A stretch of 64,000 nucleotides of DNA from Carettochelys insculpta (Eukaryota; Chordata; Testudines; Carettochelyidae): contig NC_134138.1 in the NCBI RefSeq assembly GCF_033958435.1, positions 264,283,798-264,347,797 of the forward strand, written 5' to 3'. Positions within the stretch are counted from its first letter, which is position 1, and each line of letters begins with the position of its first letter. A program made the translations under genes and the position numbers. The notes beneath the pieces were generated by a model. It was not told the DNA's origin. It ran no database searches and worked only from the letters and a program-made list of their open reading frames with translations. This document shows, piece after piece, positions 23,041 to 32,539 of the stretch.

Positions 23041-23732
23041 CTGGAAGTCTGTGGCAGACCTGAGAATGAGATTCATGGTTGCTGAGATCCTGTGGTGTTG
23101 TGCCTTAACTGCAAACATCCTTTTTCTTGGGACCATTACATGTGAAAAGAATAGATGTGTGCCATCTACTCTGGAATGCTGAGGGGAAACTGGAGGAAAA
23201 AACTTAATAAAATTTAAGAATATTTACGAGCTGAAAGGAAGAGAAGTAGCAAACAGCAATCAGGGCTGCTATGGCTAGTCTATGCTGGATTTAAAGGGGC
23301 AGCCCACACACAAGCAGAAAAAACTCCTGTGAAAGGGCAACCTGTGGACCAAAGAATCACACAAGAAGACATTCCAGAGAAAGGGCTGTATCTGCATAAT
23401 GTCAGTATCACAAATCAGCCAGAGGAGGGCTTATGCATAGCTCTTAGGAAGTTTAAAGGGATCACTGGGCACATAACAAAAGGAAAATATACATCAATAG
23501 CTGCTTTCTACTCCGGTTTATGTTCCTGCGTGAACTGACACGGCTCAAGTGTGACAATAATCTGGCCTCTTTTAAAACATCACCAAATCAGTGGAAAAGA
23601 AGAAAAGCTGGACCAGCAATATCTTTTGTAGTTATTGTTTTGGCAGGATCCTGCATCCTCCTCCTCCTACTATTTCAAAAGCACATTCAAGCCAAAAGGT
23701 AGAAGAGTGCTAGAAATACACCACTGCTACTA
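23041..23732. other. unclassified spacer
   Basis: Two frames at 23329-23702 (69 and 60 codons). The second has a hydrophobic run (SFVVIVLAGSCILLLLLF) that looks like a membrane segment, but there is no family, start context or splice evidence, so no gene is called. Confidence 0.35.
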
Positions 23733-23943
23733 GAATAACAAGAAGTCTTGTGGCCTCTTACAGACTAACAGATATTTTGGAGCATAAGCTTTCGTGGGCA
23801 AAGACCCGCTTCATCAGATGAAGCAGGCCTTTGCCCACGAAAGCTTACGCTCGAAAATATCTGTTAGTTTATAAGGTGCCACAAGACTTCTTGTTGTTCT
23901 TGAAGCTACAGACTAACAAGGCTACCTCTCTGATACTTGTCAC
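23733..23943. mobile_element. foldback PLE tail
   Basis: Two inverted copies of a PLE-tail sequence meet near 23822. The left arm has CTAACAGATATTTTGGAGCA and AAGCTTTCGTGGGCAAAGAC; the right arm has TTTGCCCACGAAAGCTTA and ATATCTGTTAGTTTATAAGG. The arms match well over about 80 bp. The outer part (AAGGCTACCTCTCTGATACT) is typical of the end of this turtle PLE-tail repeat. Confidence 0.7.
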
Positions 23944-25156
23944 CATGCAAGGCACTACTACTAAACACTTTAAACCACAGAGAACCTTCAAATTGTCCAT
24001 TTCTTCCAAGTAAATGAAACCGAAGAAGGTGTGAGTAATTGGTAGCTTTCACTATTTGAAACCATGGCAGGGAAACTGGTAATCACCTTTGCTAGATGCA
24101 ATTAGGAGGTAAGAAGACAGGAAGAAAATCACAACACAAGGGCTCTACTGCACCAATCAGGCTCCAATTTCCCCCAATAGAAAGCCTTTCGTGAACGTCT
24201 CCTTGCTTCCTGCCTCAGACCCAAATGCCAATCCACAAGAGTCACAGGCCAACAGAGCAGACCGAATGATTATCAAATCATTCACGCTGCAGGGACAGAT
24301 GGCCTGTGAGATGCCCAGGCCTGCAATGCAGTCTTGTTCTGAAATCAGGTAACAGGTCTGGAAGGAAACATGTTGTTATTCTACCCTTAACCTCCCCAAA
24401 TAAGTTGGCATGACGTGGTAATAGTACATTGTGCAGATGAAGAGCCTTTCATCTAGAAATTCCAAAGAATCTTACAATACATAATTAAGCCACACAGCAT
24501 CCCTGTCAAGTATGTGTCACCGTGCTCAGCCTTTAGATGAGGAAACCAAGGCACAGCATGGAGAAGTGATTTGCCCAAGGTTAAAGGTGACAGAACAGGG
24601 AATACATCACAGGCATTCAAGTTCCCATAAAGAAACCTCAGAACAGGCACTGCTACTTCATACTGACCACTATATTCTGATTACCTCCAGTACTATGGGC
24701 GTACCTGTTAGATCTCTTAGGAGTAGCGTAGTCAGTCTGCCCAAGCAGCATTTTACCCTAAACATGTACTGCAAACTCCTTGGCTAACCAACTGTCATCT
24801 TCAGTATATAAATAAAGGGTATAATATAACACAAAATTTGGAGTTAGAACAGGTAGCATTAAACCTGCCTTGCAATCCAACAGAGACTCTGCAGTAACAA
24901 TACTTCTACTCGGCTAGATTTTGCCTTGGCCCTTTGTTGCTACAGAGTGGACAGAGTACAGTAAGGCCCCACCCTCCTGAACAGCCAGGTAAGACCAGCT
25001 CAAATCCCGGCTCTCAGTGCAGAGCAAAGGTATCATTTGGGCCCATTTCCTCCCAACATGAGCAAATAGGTGCACAATGGTGGTGCACACCTCCCCATGC
25101 ACAAAGATGGGGCAGCCTGAAAAGGTACGTAGTAAACTACTCCTTTAGCACATGAA
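23944..25156. other. spacer with a MIR-like fossil
   Basis: Apart from the SINE fragment at 24500-24615 nothing is recognised. Frames at 24512-25155 are short and without domains. Confidence 0.4.
24500..24615 (-). mobile_element. CORE-SINE/MIR-like fragment
   Basis: GATGAGGAAACCAAGGCACA and AAGTGATTTGCCCAAGGT are the reverse complement of the MIR/CORE motif (ACCTTGGGCAAGTCACTT, TGTGCCTCAGTTTCC). Diverged and without the tRNA-like head. Confidence 0.6.
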
Positions 25157-25396
25157 GGCTAAGTCCACACAGCAGCATTATTCCTGATTAAACTATTTCA
25201 GAATAGCTTATTCTGAAACAACGCAGCTACACAAAAAATGCATTTCCAAAGAGCAGTCACCTATTTCAAAAAACAGCATAAACAATAGAGCCTATTTTGA
25301 AATAGAGCCATTTGGTGTACTATGGCTTACTTTGACATAGGATCTATTCCCTGTCTTCACAGCCCCTATTTCAAAATAGGAGCTATTCCTCATACA
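25157..25396. mobile_element. partial Harbinger-type MITE (left part)
   Basis: Starts GGCTAAGTCCACACAGCAGC and carries repeated CTATTTC(A/G)(A/G)AATAG palindromes. It ends without a right terminus, directly at the next MITE, so the right part was lost or replaced. Confidence 0.55.
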
Positions 25397-25714
25397 GGCT
25401 GTCTACACTAGCCCCCGCCTTTCGAAAGAGAGACGCTATGAGACACTTCAGGATATGGTAATGAGGCACTGCCATGAAAGCTCCTTATTCTCATTTGGTT
25501 TTAGGAGTAAGGGGCTTTTGAAGACTGGGGGTCCTTTCGAAAGGACCCCATCTACATAGGCGGTGCACTATTCAAAAGTGACACTTTTGAATTGCTGCAG
25601 CCGCCATTATGCTAATGAGGCACTGAATGTTCATGGAAGTGTCTCATTAGCATCTTCTCACCTCAGACATTACCATGCTCCTTTCGAAAAGAAGGGGCTA
25701 GTGTAGACATAGCC
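25397..25714. mobile_element. Harbinger-type MITE
   Basis: Termini GGCTGTCTACACTAGCCCC and GGGGCTAGTGTAGACATAGCC form an inverted repeat. Internal TTTCGAAAG and CATTAGCAT motifs recur in both halves. A flanking 3-bp duplication is not clear (ACA and ACT). Confidence 0.7.
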
Positions 25715-25718
25715 ACTT

Positions 25719-26017
25719 GGCTGTATCTGCACTAGCACAAATCTTTGAAATAGCCATATAAATGGCCATTTTGAAGATTACTAATGAGGCAATGAAATGC
25801 ATATTTCGGCAGGTAGGAATAAGGGGATTTCAAAGTTGGCGGGATCCTTTCGAAAATGACCCGTCTGGACGAGCCGCATGGCAGCGAAAAGCTGCAATTT
25901 TGAAGAGCCGCAGCCAGTGGCATGCTAATGAGTATGCGTTCCAGTGCCTCATTAGTAATCTTCAAAATGGCTATTTGCATGGCTATTTTGAAGATTTGTG
26001 CTAGTGTAGATGTAGCC
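25719..26017. mobile_element. palindromic Harbinger-type MITE
   Basis: Termini GGCTGTATCTGCACTAGC and GCTAGTGTAGATGTAGCC. The inner arms (AATGGCCATTTTGAAGATT and AATCTTCAAAATGGC) are complementary, as is CATGCTAATGAG. It lies 4 bp from the preceding MITE. Confidence 0.7.
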
Positions 26018-26442
26018 AAGGAGATTTACCAATTTCAAAATAATTATTGCATAGGTGCTCTAATATTATTTTGCAATAACATTACTGACCAGATTCTGCC
26101 CCCTTCCCTGAGGCCACTGACTAATAGAACCACAGTCCTACAAAAAGGTATGATTTCAGAAGACATGCTCATGGAATAAGATACTCAAGGTAGCAAAGTA
26201 AAGAAGGAAAGTAAGTTCCAGAGATTTGGGATCAGAGACCATAAGCTTTTGGAGCAATAAGTGCATATCTGTACAGGGCAATGACTGTGTATTCATAATG
26301 CATGAATTTATAGCACATGGCATTCTGAGCCACTATCCTCTGAAAATGAACAGCAGCATTCTTTTCAAATGGCAAGCTCATATATTATATAACCAAATGA
26401 TCAATTAAGTGAGAGCGTATAAGTCATTTGTGGATGTCTCTA

Positions 26443-27031
26443 CAGGTTGAACCTGTAGTACAACACACTTTCATCTGTGGGGCAACCATATCTCCCTGTC
26501 CCAAATACAGGACACGAGATATGGGGGGAGAGGCGGCTCCTCCCAGCTGCAACAAGCCCAGCGGAGCTGCCCTCCCCCAGCCCTGGGGAAGTGGGAGATG
26601 TGGGCATTCCAGGCCCCCCCCCCCAAGAGCCTAAATACAGGACAATTGGTCACTTTTAAAAAGTTAGTCGGGACACTTTTTTGGCATCCCAAATATGTGA
26701 CCATCCTACCAAATATGAGACAGATGGTCACCCTATTCATCTGGCAACATTCATAATTCAGCATGATTATATTTATCTGGACATCCACTTATCATGGGTG
26801 TGGCCATTTCTTGTGGTCCCACAAAATTTGTTTATAGCCACCAGTCCTAGTTCTCAGTGTTCTGTGCTGTTATTTACCTGTAATTTACCCCTAAATGTTT
26901 TCTGAGATCCCAATAAACAGAGGAAGTGTTAGTAATTCTGCTAGATAATATTGACCTCCCATGGTCTTGCAAATTCTCTCATTCAGCACTGATCATGTCC
27001 CTAGGGCGCCAGACTAAGGAGATTCAGCCTG
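26443..27031. mobile_element. Tigger-like (Tc1/mariner superfamily) MITE, interrupted
   Basis: The left end CAGGTTGAACCTGTAG follows TA and the right end is ATTCAGCCTG. The body matches the element at 63315-63643 (for example CCACTTATCATGG, TTTATAGCCACCAGTCCT, GATAATATTGACCTCCCATGG). CAG termini with a TA target fit Tigger-type elements. It is split by the hAT element at 26478-26735. Confidence 0.7.
26478..26735. mobile_element. hAT MITE with perfect 8-bp target duplication
   Basis: A 258-bp element begins TGGGGCAACCATAT and ends ATGGTCACCCTA, an imperfect terminal inverted repeat. It is bounded by TTCATCTG at 26470-26477 and 26736-26743. An 8-bp duplication is diagnostic of hAT transposition. 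It lies inside an older Tigger-like MITE. The inner part is GC-rich with a C11 run near 26618. Confidence 0.9.
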
Positions 27032-27829
27032 TGCTGGACGTCAATAAAGCATTTTTGCTCTAACAAGCTAAAAATCATTTATCAATAGGATACAAAAGTG
27101 AGTTTATTTTAGTTATATGATGGATGACTTACAAGTAGTGTTACAATTCATACATTATTTTAAAATGCTAAGAGTGGGATCCTGTATGAATTTTATAGAC
27201 ACCAATTCCTTGCAATGCAATATACCACATCACTTCACAGACAAAACTGTTCATACCAGGGGAAACACATTTCACTTATTTTAGGAACATTTTATACCCC
27301 CACAACCTATTGCTCCTAAATCCTTAATCTCTAAAATCAGTGGGGCCAGAATGTTAAGATCTCTCAAAACAAAGTAGGAGTACATTCCATCCCATATATT
27401 AGTCATTGACTCCCTATCATTCACCAGATCCAGACTGCTCTCTTGGATTCAAAACCCTCCATGCAAATGGTCTGCGTTACCCCTCTGATTTAATCTATAC
27501 CCTGCTACTCCAGTCTTCGCTTCTCCCAGCAAAGCTGATACTTTTGTTTTCACTGCCCCTAACTGTGCCATTGAATCACTTTGTTCTGACTTATTGTAAA
27601 TCAATGTATTGAACTGCATATTAAGCACATTGTGCACAAATAATGGAATTTGCACTTCTAGAACTCATGTAGGATCTATTGAAAATTCCCACAGATTTTA
27701 ATATGAGTTTATGTGAATGTATATCCAACAAACATATTTTTCGATGTGTGCATGTGTCCAGTAGGTATGACTGGCCATGCGCATGTGCAAAACTCTGAGC
27801 TGTGCACAAAAATTGGCTAGAGCTCTTCT
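27032..27829. other. unclassified AT-rich spacer
   Basis: No recognised repeat or coding signature, apart from sequence after about 27740 that may be the outer edge of the PLE that follows. Confidence 0.4.
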
Positions 27830-28062
27830 TCAGATGCGGGAAAAGTAGCACTTGGAACGTCACAGCTCAATGTAAGCTGGAGCAGATTTTTTAGTCTAGG
27901 TTCTTAGCACATATTCTAAGGGACCTTTCAAGATGGAGTGGCTTGCTAAAATCTCTAAAGTCAAAGGACAAAAAAGTGGGAAGGGTTAGTTGGGTACAGT
28001 GTTATAATAAACTATAAAACCAGTGTCTCTGTTCAGTCCCTGATTTCTAGAGTCTAGCAGAA

Positions 28063-28487
28063 CTATGAATTTAAGTTCCCAGGCTCATCTTTTGAAAATG
28101 TTTTGCAAGCTTCCTGTGGGGATGAGGACTGATAGGTCAGAGACAGAGTAGTCACCCTGTGAAGACAGCGACATATAGGCTCCAAGGACCTTGAAAGGTG
28201 TTTGTGGAGGATGTTGACCATTGTAGCAGTGGAGACATACCTGTAGGTTTTGCATCTGTCTTCTGGCAGGGTCTGATGACACTGAGTGCTCTCTGAGGAA
28301 CTTGCTTCTGACAATCAGCTTGCTGAGGCTGTGGGGGATCATTCATGGGGGTAGAAAGCTGGAAGTGGGGGGTGCAGGGAACATTTCTTCCAGGATGGGA
28401 TGTTCAATGAATGGGATGTAGTTGCCTGATGATATCCCATATGGGTTCCAGTGTTGGGTGGTAGGTGACAGCTAGGGACATATGATC
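28063..28487 (-). pseudogene. PLE family 2 endonuclease-region remnant
   Basis: Three overlapping minus-strand frames (28063-28346) together carry the PLE cysteine-motif region (RPCQKTDAKPTG in one frame, LPEDRCKTYRYVSTAT in another) and the C-terminal DLSVLIPTGSLQNIFK. Frame changes and stops show it is dead. The YIG core itself is not clearly visible. Confidence 0.6.
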
Positions 28488-29948
28488 ATCATCATCCTCA
28501 ACAACCATGGCCTCAGCACCCATTGGTGTCCAATGCCTCCCTCACTATTTCCTTCCATCTTTCCCTGTCCAGTGTGAAGTGGCTAACTTTCTGTAGACTA
28601 GCTCTACAAAAATCTACTGTATCATCTACTCATTCTCTGTGGGATCTGCCCCTCCTATTCAAGCTACCCATTATACCGAATACCAGGGTCTTGACTTTTC
28701 ATATGTGGTTCATTCTGCAGATATGCCCAAATACCTATAGGTTCCATTGTATAACTTTCTTCAGTAAATTCTCTTTTGGCTGTATCTTCCTATATAATTC
28801 CTCATTGGTGATCTTCTGCATCTGTCCTATTCTCAGGTTCTTTTATAACAACTCCTGTCGAACGCCAATATACTTCTCTTCAAATCTTTCATTATTACCA
28901 ATGTCTCACATGCATACCACATGCTGCTGACTATACACATTTTCAAGACACACAGTCTCATTCCTAAGCTAATCGCTTTGCTTTTCCAGTTCTTATGCAT
29001 TGCCTTCAAACACACTCTTGCTTTCGCTATTCTAGTCGCTATTTCCTTCTTACAGTCTAGATCATACATCATGTTGCTCCCCAGATATGTGAACTTCTCT
29101 ACGTTCTCTAGTTTGATCCCATCTACAATGATCTTCCTTCCTATTTCCTTATCTCCAAATACCTTTGTCTTCATTTTATCAATGTTCATAATCAGTCTGT
29201 CCCATCCTTGTTTAGCGCCTGCACTGTTCTCACTAGCTTCTCTTCATCTTCCTCGAAGATAACGATATCATCCACGAAACTCAAGTTGTTAATTCTCATT
29301 GCATGCACCTATAACCCTTCTACCTCTTCCTTGATCTTGTCCATCACTCTCTGTAGGTGTGTGAAGAAGATACTTCGCGATATCAGGTCTCCTTCTCTTG
29401 TACCTCTACTCATTCTAAATCAACTTCCCAACTCTCGACACGTTCTCACCACTGCCTCTGCATTGCTGTTGATATCCTTCAACAACCATATCAGTTTGCT
29501 AGCCACTCCTTACAACTCCAATACCACCCAAGTCACTTTCTGATCTATACTGTCAAATGCCTTCTGAAAATTGATGGAGCCAGTGTAGATGTTCTTGTTC
29601 TTTCATTGTGCTTTCTCTGCTATCAATCAGTATCTGCTGTATGGTACTTCTACCTTTCCTGAATCCAGCTTGCTCATCCACTAGATGTTCTTCTATCTGT
29701 GATCTTAGTCTCTCCATCAGTATCATCATCAGCACCTTGCCTCGGTGACTCATTAGGGGAATCATTCTGTAATTCTTGCATTCCAACGCACTTGCTTTCT
29801 TGGGTATTGTCACTAACATGGACCTTGTCCATTCCTTAGGTGCGTTCCCTTCTTTCCATGCTATAGTACATGGTGTATTTCCTAAATCATACTTTGTCTG
29901 CCATATTTGACCATCTCTCCCGTGATCTTATCATTTCCAGGGCTTGAT
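28488..29948 (-). mobile_element. non-LTR retrotransposon (family with GATGATGAT tail)
   Basis: Minus-strand LINE fragment inserted in a PLE. It starts near an ALEMIRSREMVKYGRQ remnant at about 29940 and ends in an ATGATGATGAT-type tail at 28488-28500. The plus-strand fragment at 49600-50735 belongs to the same family. Clade unknown; the short microsatellite tail and missing RNase H are compatible with RTE-like elements. Confidence 0.8.
28833..29875 (-). pseudogene. non-LTR reverse transcriptase remnant
   Basis: In order on the minus strand: MLVTIPKKASALECKNYRMI (RT fingers, NYR motif), EEHLVDEQAGFRKGRSTIQQ, a FQKAFDSIDQK palm block, FRMSRGTREGD (motif B), FVDDIVIFEEDEEK (motif C, with FVDD for FADD), INIDKMKTKVFG and VEKFTYLGSNMMYDLDCKKE. 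Frames change between 29553 and 29189 and stops occur, for example before LIMNIDK. This is a dead copy. Confidence 0.8.
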
Positions 29949-30136
29949 CAGAGAGGATTAAATCTGTACTGAAGCAGATTTTCTGTGAGTTTTGGGTGGA
30001 CCCTTCCATAATGTGATTTACTTCTCTGGGAGAATGGCTTTGTTTGTTGGAGGCAATATTGAGTATGTTAAGGTTTACATCTAGGATTTTCTCCTTAGAA
30101 CATATGCTATGGTATCTGAGTGCCTAGCTGTAGATA

Positions 30137-30334
30137 ACACACCTGAGATCTGGGGGTCATAATGGATCACAAGCTAAATATGAGTCAACAGCACAATATT
30201 GCTGCAAAAAAGCCATCATTCTAGGATGTATTAGCCCAAGTGTTGTGAGGAAAACACAAATAACTCTTCTGCTCTACTCCGTGATGATTAGGCCTCAGCT
30301 AGACTGCTGTGTCCAGTTCTAGGTGTCACATGTT
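30137..30334 (+). mobile_element. CR1 fragment, left of the Harbinger insertion
   Basis: Begins with GAGATCTGGGGGTCATAATG and GAGTCAACAGCACAATATTG, then TAGGCCTCAGCTAGACTGCT, the C-terminal coding part of CR1. The sequence continues after the Harbinger at 35041. Confidence 0.8.
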
Positions 30335-30620
30335 GGCTACGTCTACACGTGAAGCCTACATCGAAGTAGCTTATTTCGATGTTGCGACATCGAAATAGCC
30401 TATTTCGATGAATAGCGTCTACATGTCCTCCAGGGCCGGCAACGTCGATGTTCAACTTCGACGTTGCTCAGCCCAACATCGAAATAGGCGCAGCGAGGGA
30501 ACGTCTACACGTCAAAGTAGCACACATCGAAATAGGGATGCCAGGCACAGCTGCAGACAGGGTCAACGGGCGGACTAGCGCTTCCGGGGCAACAGCTAGC
30601 CGCTCCCTTAAAGGGCCCCT
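30335..30620. promoter_or_regulatory. left TIR and subterminal repeat region of Harbinger
   Basis: After the TIR come repeated CATCGAAATAG and CTATTTCGATG palindromes (30389-30411), AACGTCGATGTT, TTCGACGTT and CACATCGAAATAG. ACGTCTACACG recurs near 30510. In this superfamily subterminal motifs are bound by the Myb-like protein; that role here is inference. The region also serves as upstream sequence of the transposase gene. Confidence 0.6.
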
Positions 30621-30692
30621 CCCACATACACTCAGCCTGCACAGCACGCGGTCTGAGGAGCCATAGGCACACAGACCCTGGGCGCCGCAGTC

Positions 30693-32127
30693 ATGCACCC
30701 CCAGCAGCAGCAGCAGCAGCAGCAGCAGCTAGAGGTCCACCCAGCCCTCCCGGCAGGAGCAGGGCTTGCCCTGGCCCATGCCATGTGGGAGGCAGCTGAG
30801 TACCTCCTTGCCCCAGGGGAGGAGATGCCCCCAGGGCAGCAGGGCTCAACCCCTACCCCTGCAGCACCCCGCTCCACCCCCCGCTTCACACGCCAGCAGC
30901 TGTGGAGCTACCCCACCAGCACCGACTGGTGGGAGCGGCTGGTGCTTGGGGAGTGGGACGACGACCACTGGCTCAGGAACTTCAGGATGACCCGCCAGAC
31001 ATTCCTGGAGCTGTGCCAGTGGCTCACCCCCGCACTCAGGCACCGGGACACTGCCATGCGGCGTGCCCTCCCCGTGGAGAAACGGGTCGGCATCGCTGTC
31101 TGGAAGCTGGCCACTCCGGACAGCTACCGATCCGTGGGGCAGCAGTTTGGTGTCGGAAAGGCCACCGTCAGGGCTGTCTTCATGGAGGTAAGAGAACCCA
31201 CAGGGGGAGGCCAGGGCAGGGCAGGGGGGCCAGGGCAGAACAGGGGGGCCAGAGCAGGGCAGGGCAGGGCAGAGCAGGGGGGCCAGGGCAGGGCAGGGCA
31301 GGGCAGGGCAGGGCCACGCACACCCTGCTCACCCCTCATTGGGGCTGTCCCATGTGCTTTCTCTGCAGGTCGTGCGTGCCATCAACGCCATGCTCCTGCA
31401 CAGGCTCGTGAGGCTGGGGGACCCACATGCCACTGTCGCCGCCTTTGCCACCCTGGGCTTCCCCAACTGCTTCGGGGCTCTGGATGGGACTCACATCCCC
31501 ATCCGCGCCCCGCATCACAGTGGAGGATGATACCTCAATCGGAAGGGCTACCATTCTGTCGTCCTGCAGGCCTTGGTGGACAGCCAGGGACGTTTCCAGG
31601 ACATTTACGTGGGCTGGCCTGGCAGCACCCACGACGCCCGGGTTTTTCGGAACTCGGGCCTGTGCCGCCGGCTGGAGGCGGGGACCTACATCCCCCAGCG
31701 GGAGATCCCTCTGGGGGACACCACCATGCCCTTCTGCGTCATCGCAGATGCGGCATACCCCCTCCGGCTGTGGCTCATGCACCCCTACACGGGCCATCTC
31801 TCCGCTAGCCAGGAGCACTTCAACGAGCGCCTGAACCGTGCGCGCCAGGTGGTGGAGCACTCATTTGGCCGCCTCAAGGGACGCTGGAGATGTCTCCTGA
31901 CCCGCCTGGATGCGGGCCCCAACAACATCCCCCAGATTGTGGGTGCCTGCTGCGCCCTGCACAACCTTGTGGAGAGCAAGGGGGAGACCTTTCTGCAGGG
32001 CTGGGCCGCGGAGGCTGGCAGGGCACACATGCAGCTACCTGCTGCCCCCAGTCGGCAGGTGGACCCAGAGGGGACCCTGGTCCGGGAGGCCCTGCGGGCC
32101 TACTTCGACCAACAGGCCGCGGGGTGA
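30693..32127 (+). pseudogene. Harbinger DDE transposase, two exons, one in-frame stop
   Basis: This nuclease would cut element ends and join them to target DNA. Exon 1 (30693-31187) starts at an ATG followed by a polyglutamine run and ends EKRVGIAVWKLA and QFGVGKATVRAVFME, a helix-turn-helix-like segment. A GT-AG phase-0 intron follows (31188-31368; donor GAG/GTAAGAG, acceptor CTCTGCAG/GTC). Exon 2 (31369-32127) has FGALDGTHIPI, WPGSTHDARVF, IADAAYPLRLW and VVEHSFGRLKGRW. The catalytic D204, D292 and E328 (predicted numbering, 417 codons) are all present. A single TGA at 31528-31530 lies between HHSGG and YLNRKGYH; nothing else breaks the frame. AATAAA at 32305-32310 can serve as poly(A) signal. 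Confidence 0.88.
31201..31316 (+). repeat. G-rich tandem repeat inside the transposase intron
   Basis: Runs of GGGCAGGGCAGG and GGGGGGCCAGGGCAG fill most of the 181-bp intron. Four or more closely spaced G-runs could form a G-quadruplex in DNA or pre-mRNA; whether they do is inference. Confidence 0.7.
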
Positions 32128-32539
32128 ACTCTGCCCAGGCCCCCTACTGCCCGCCCCTTCCTCCCCCACACTCCTGCCCCAACGCCCACACCATGGAGCA
32201 CCGCACCGCCCCCGCCTCCCACTTGTCCTGGACAAATGACAGCACGAACTTGTGGGTGAACGTAATTTTTTTTTTTCCTGGCCGAACCTTTTTTTTGGGG
32301 TGTAAATAAATATGTGAAGCACAAACAGAAAACTAAGTACAAACGTTCAACGAAAGCAATATGTACACAAATAAAACAAACCAAAGAAACAACTGTGTGG
32401 CATACATAATAAAAAGAAAACCAGGGAGGAGAAAGGGGAGAACTATTTACATAGGGGGGACGGGGCAAACGGGGGCACCAAAAAAACAGGGTCCAACTAT
32501 ATACAGCAAGGGGGGGGCCACGTCCCGGGCCCCTCGCCC
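32128..32539. other. intergenic 3' regions between the convergent Harbinger genes
   Basis: Holds the transposase 3' UTR with AATAAA at 32305-32310, and the AT-rich region that would be the 3' UTR of the Myb-like gene. No minus-strand AATAAA was seen. AATAAA-like words also occur on the plus strand near 32370 and 32409. Confidence 0.5.

Larger units (their letters stand above)
27830..30136 (-). mobile_element. PLE family 2 copy split by a LINE
   Basis: The right piece (29949-30136) on the minus strand reads VIYSxALRYHSICSKEKI, homologous to the SIVYSQALRYNHICS linker of the family 1 PLEs. The left piece (27830-28487) reads MFPAPPTSSFLP and RPCQKTDAKPTG (the cysteine-motif region), then DLSVLIPTGSLQNIFK, the end of the endonuclease. 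Between them lies a non-LTR element (28488-29948). The order shows one PLE later hit by a LINE. Confidence 0.75.

Noticed and set aside
23520..23702. Possible small membrane protein
   Set aside because: A hydrophobic run exists but there is no conserved family, splice sites or promoter; a 60-codon frame is expected by chance.
21309..26019. Similar peptides encoded at 21309-21608, 21649-21858, 25732-26019 and 25762-26004
   Set aside because: They look conserved, but result from the shared palindromic MITE arms and not from a gene family.
28523..29662. Plus-strand frames of 101-135 codons
   Set aside because: Antisense to the minus-strand LINE reverse transcriptase.
30902..31860. Frames on both strands overlapping the transposase (up to 174 codons)
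   Set aside because: Shadow frames of a GC-rich coding region; only the joined exons carry the transposase motifs.
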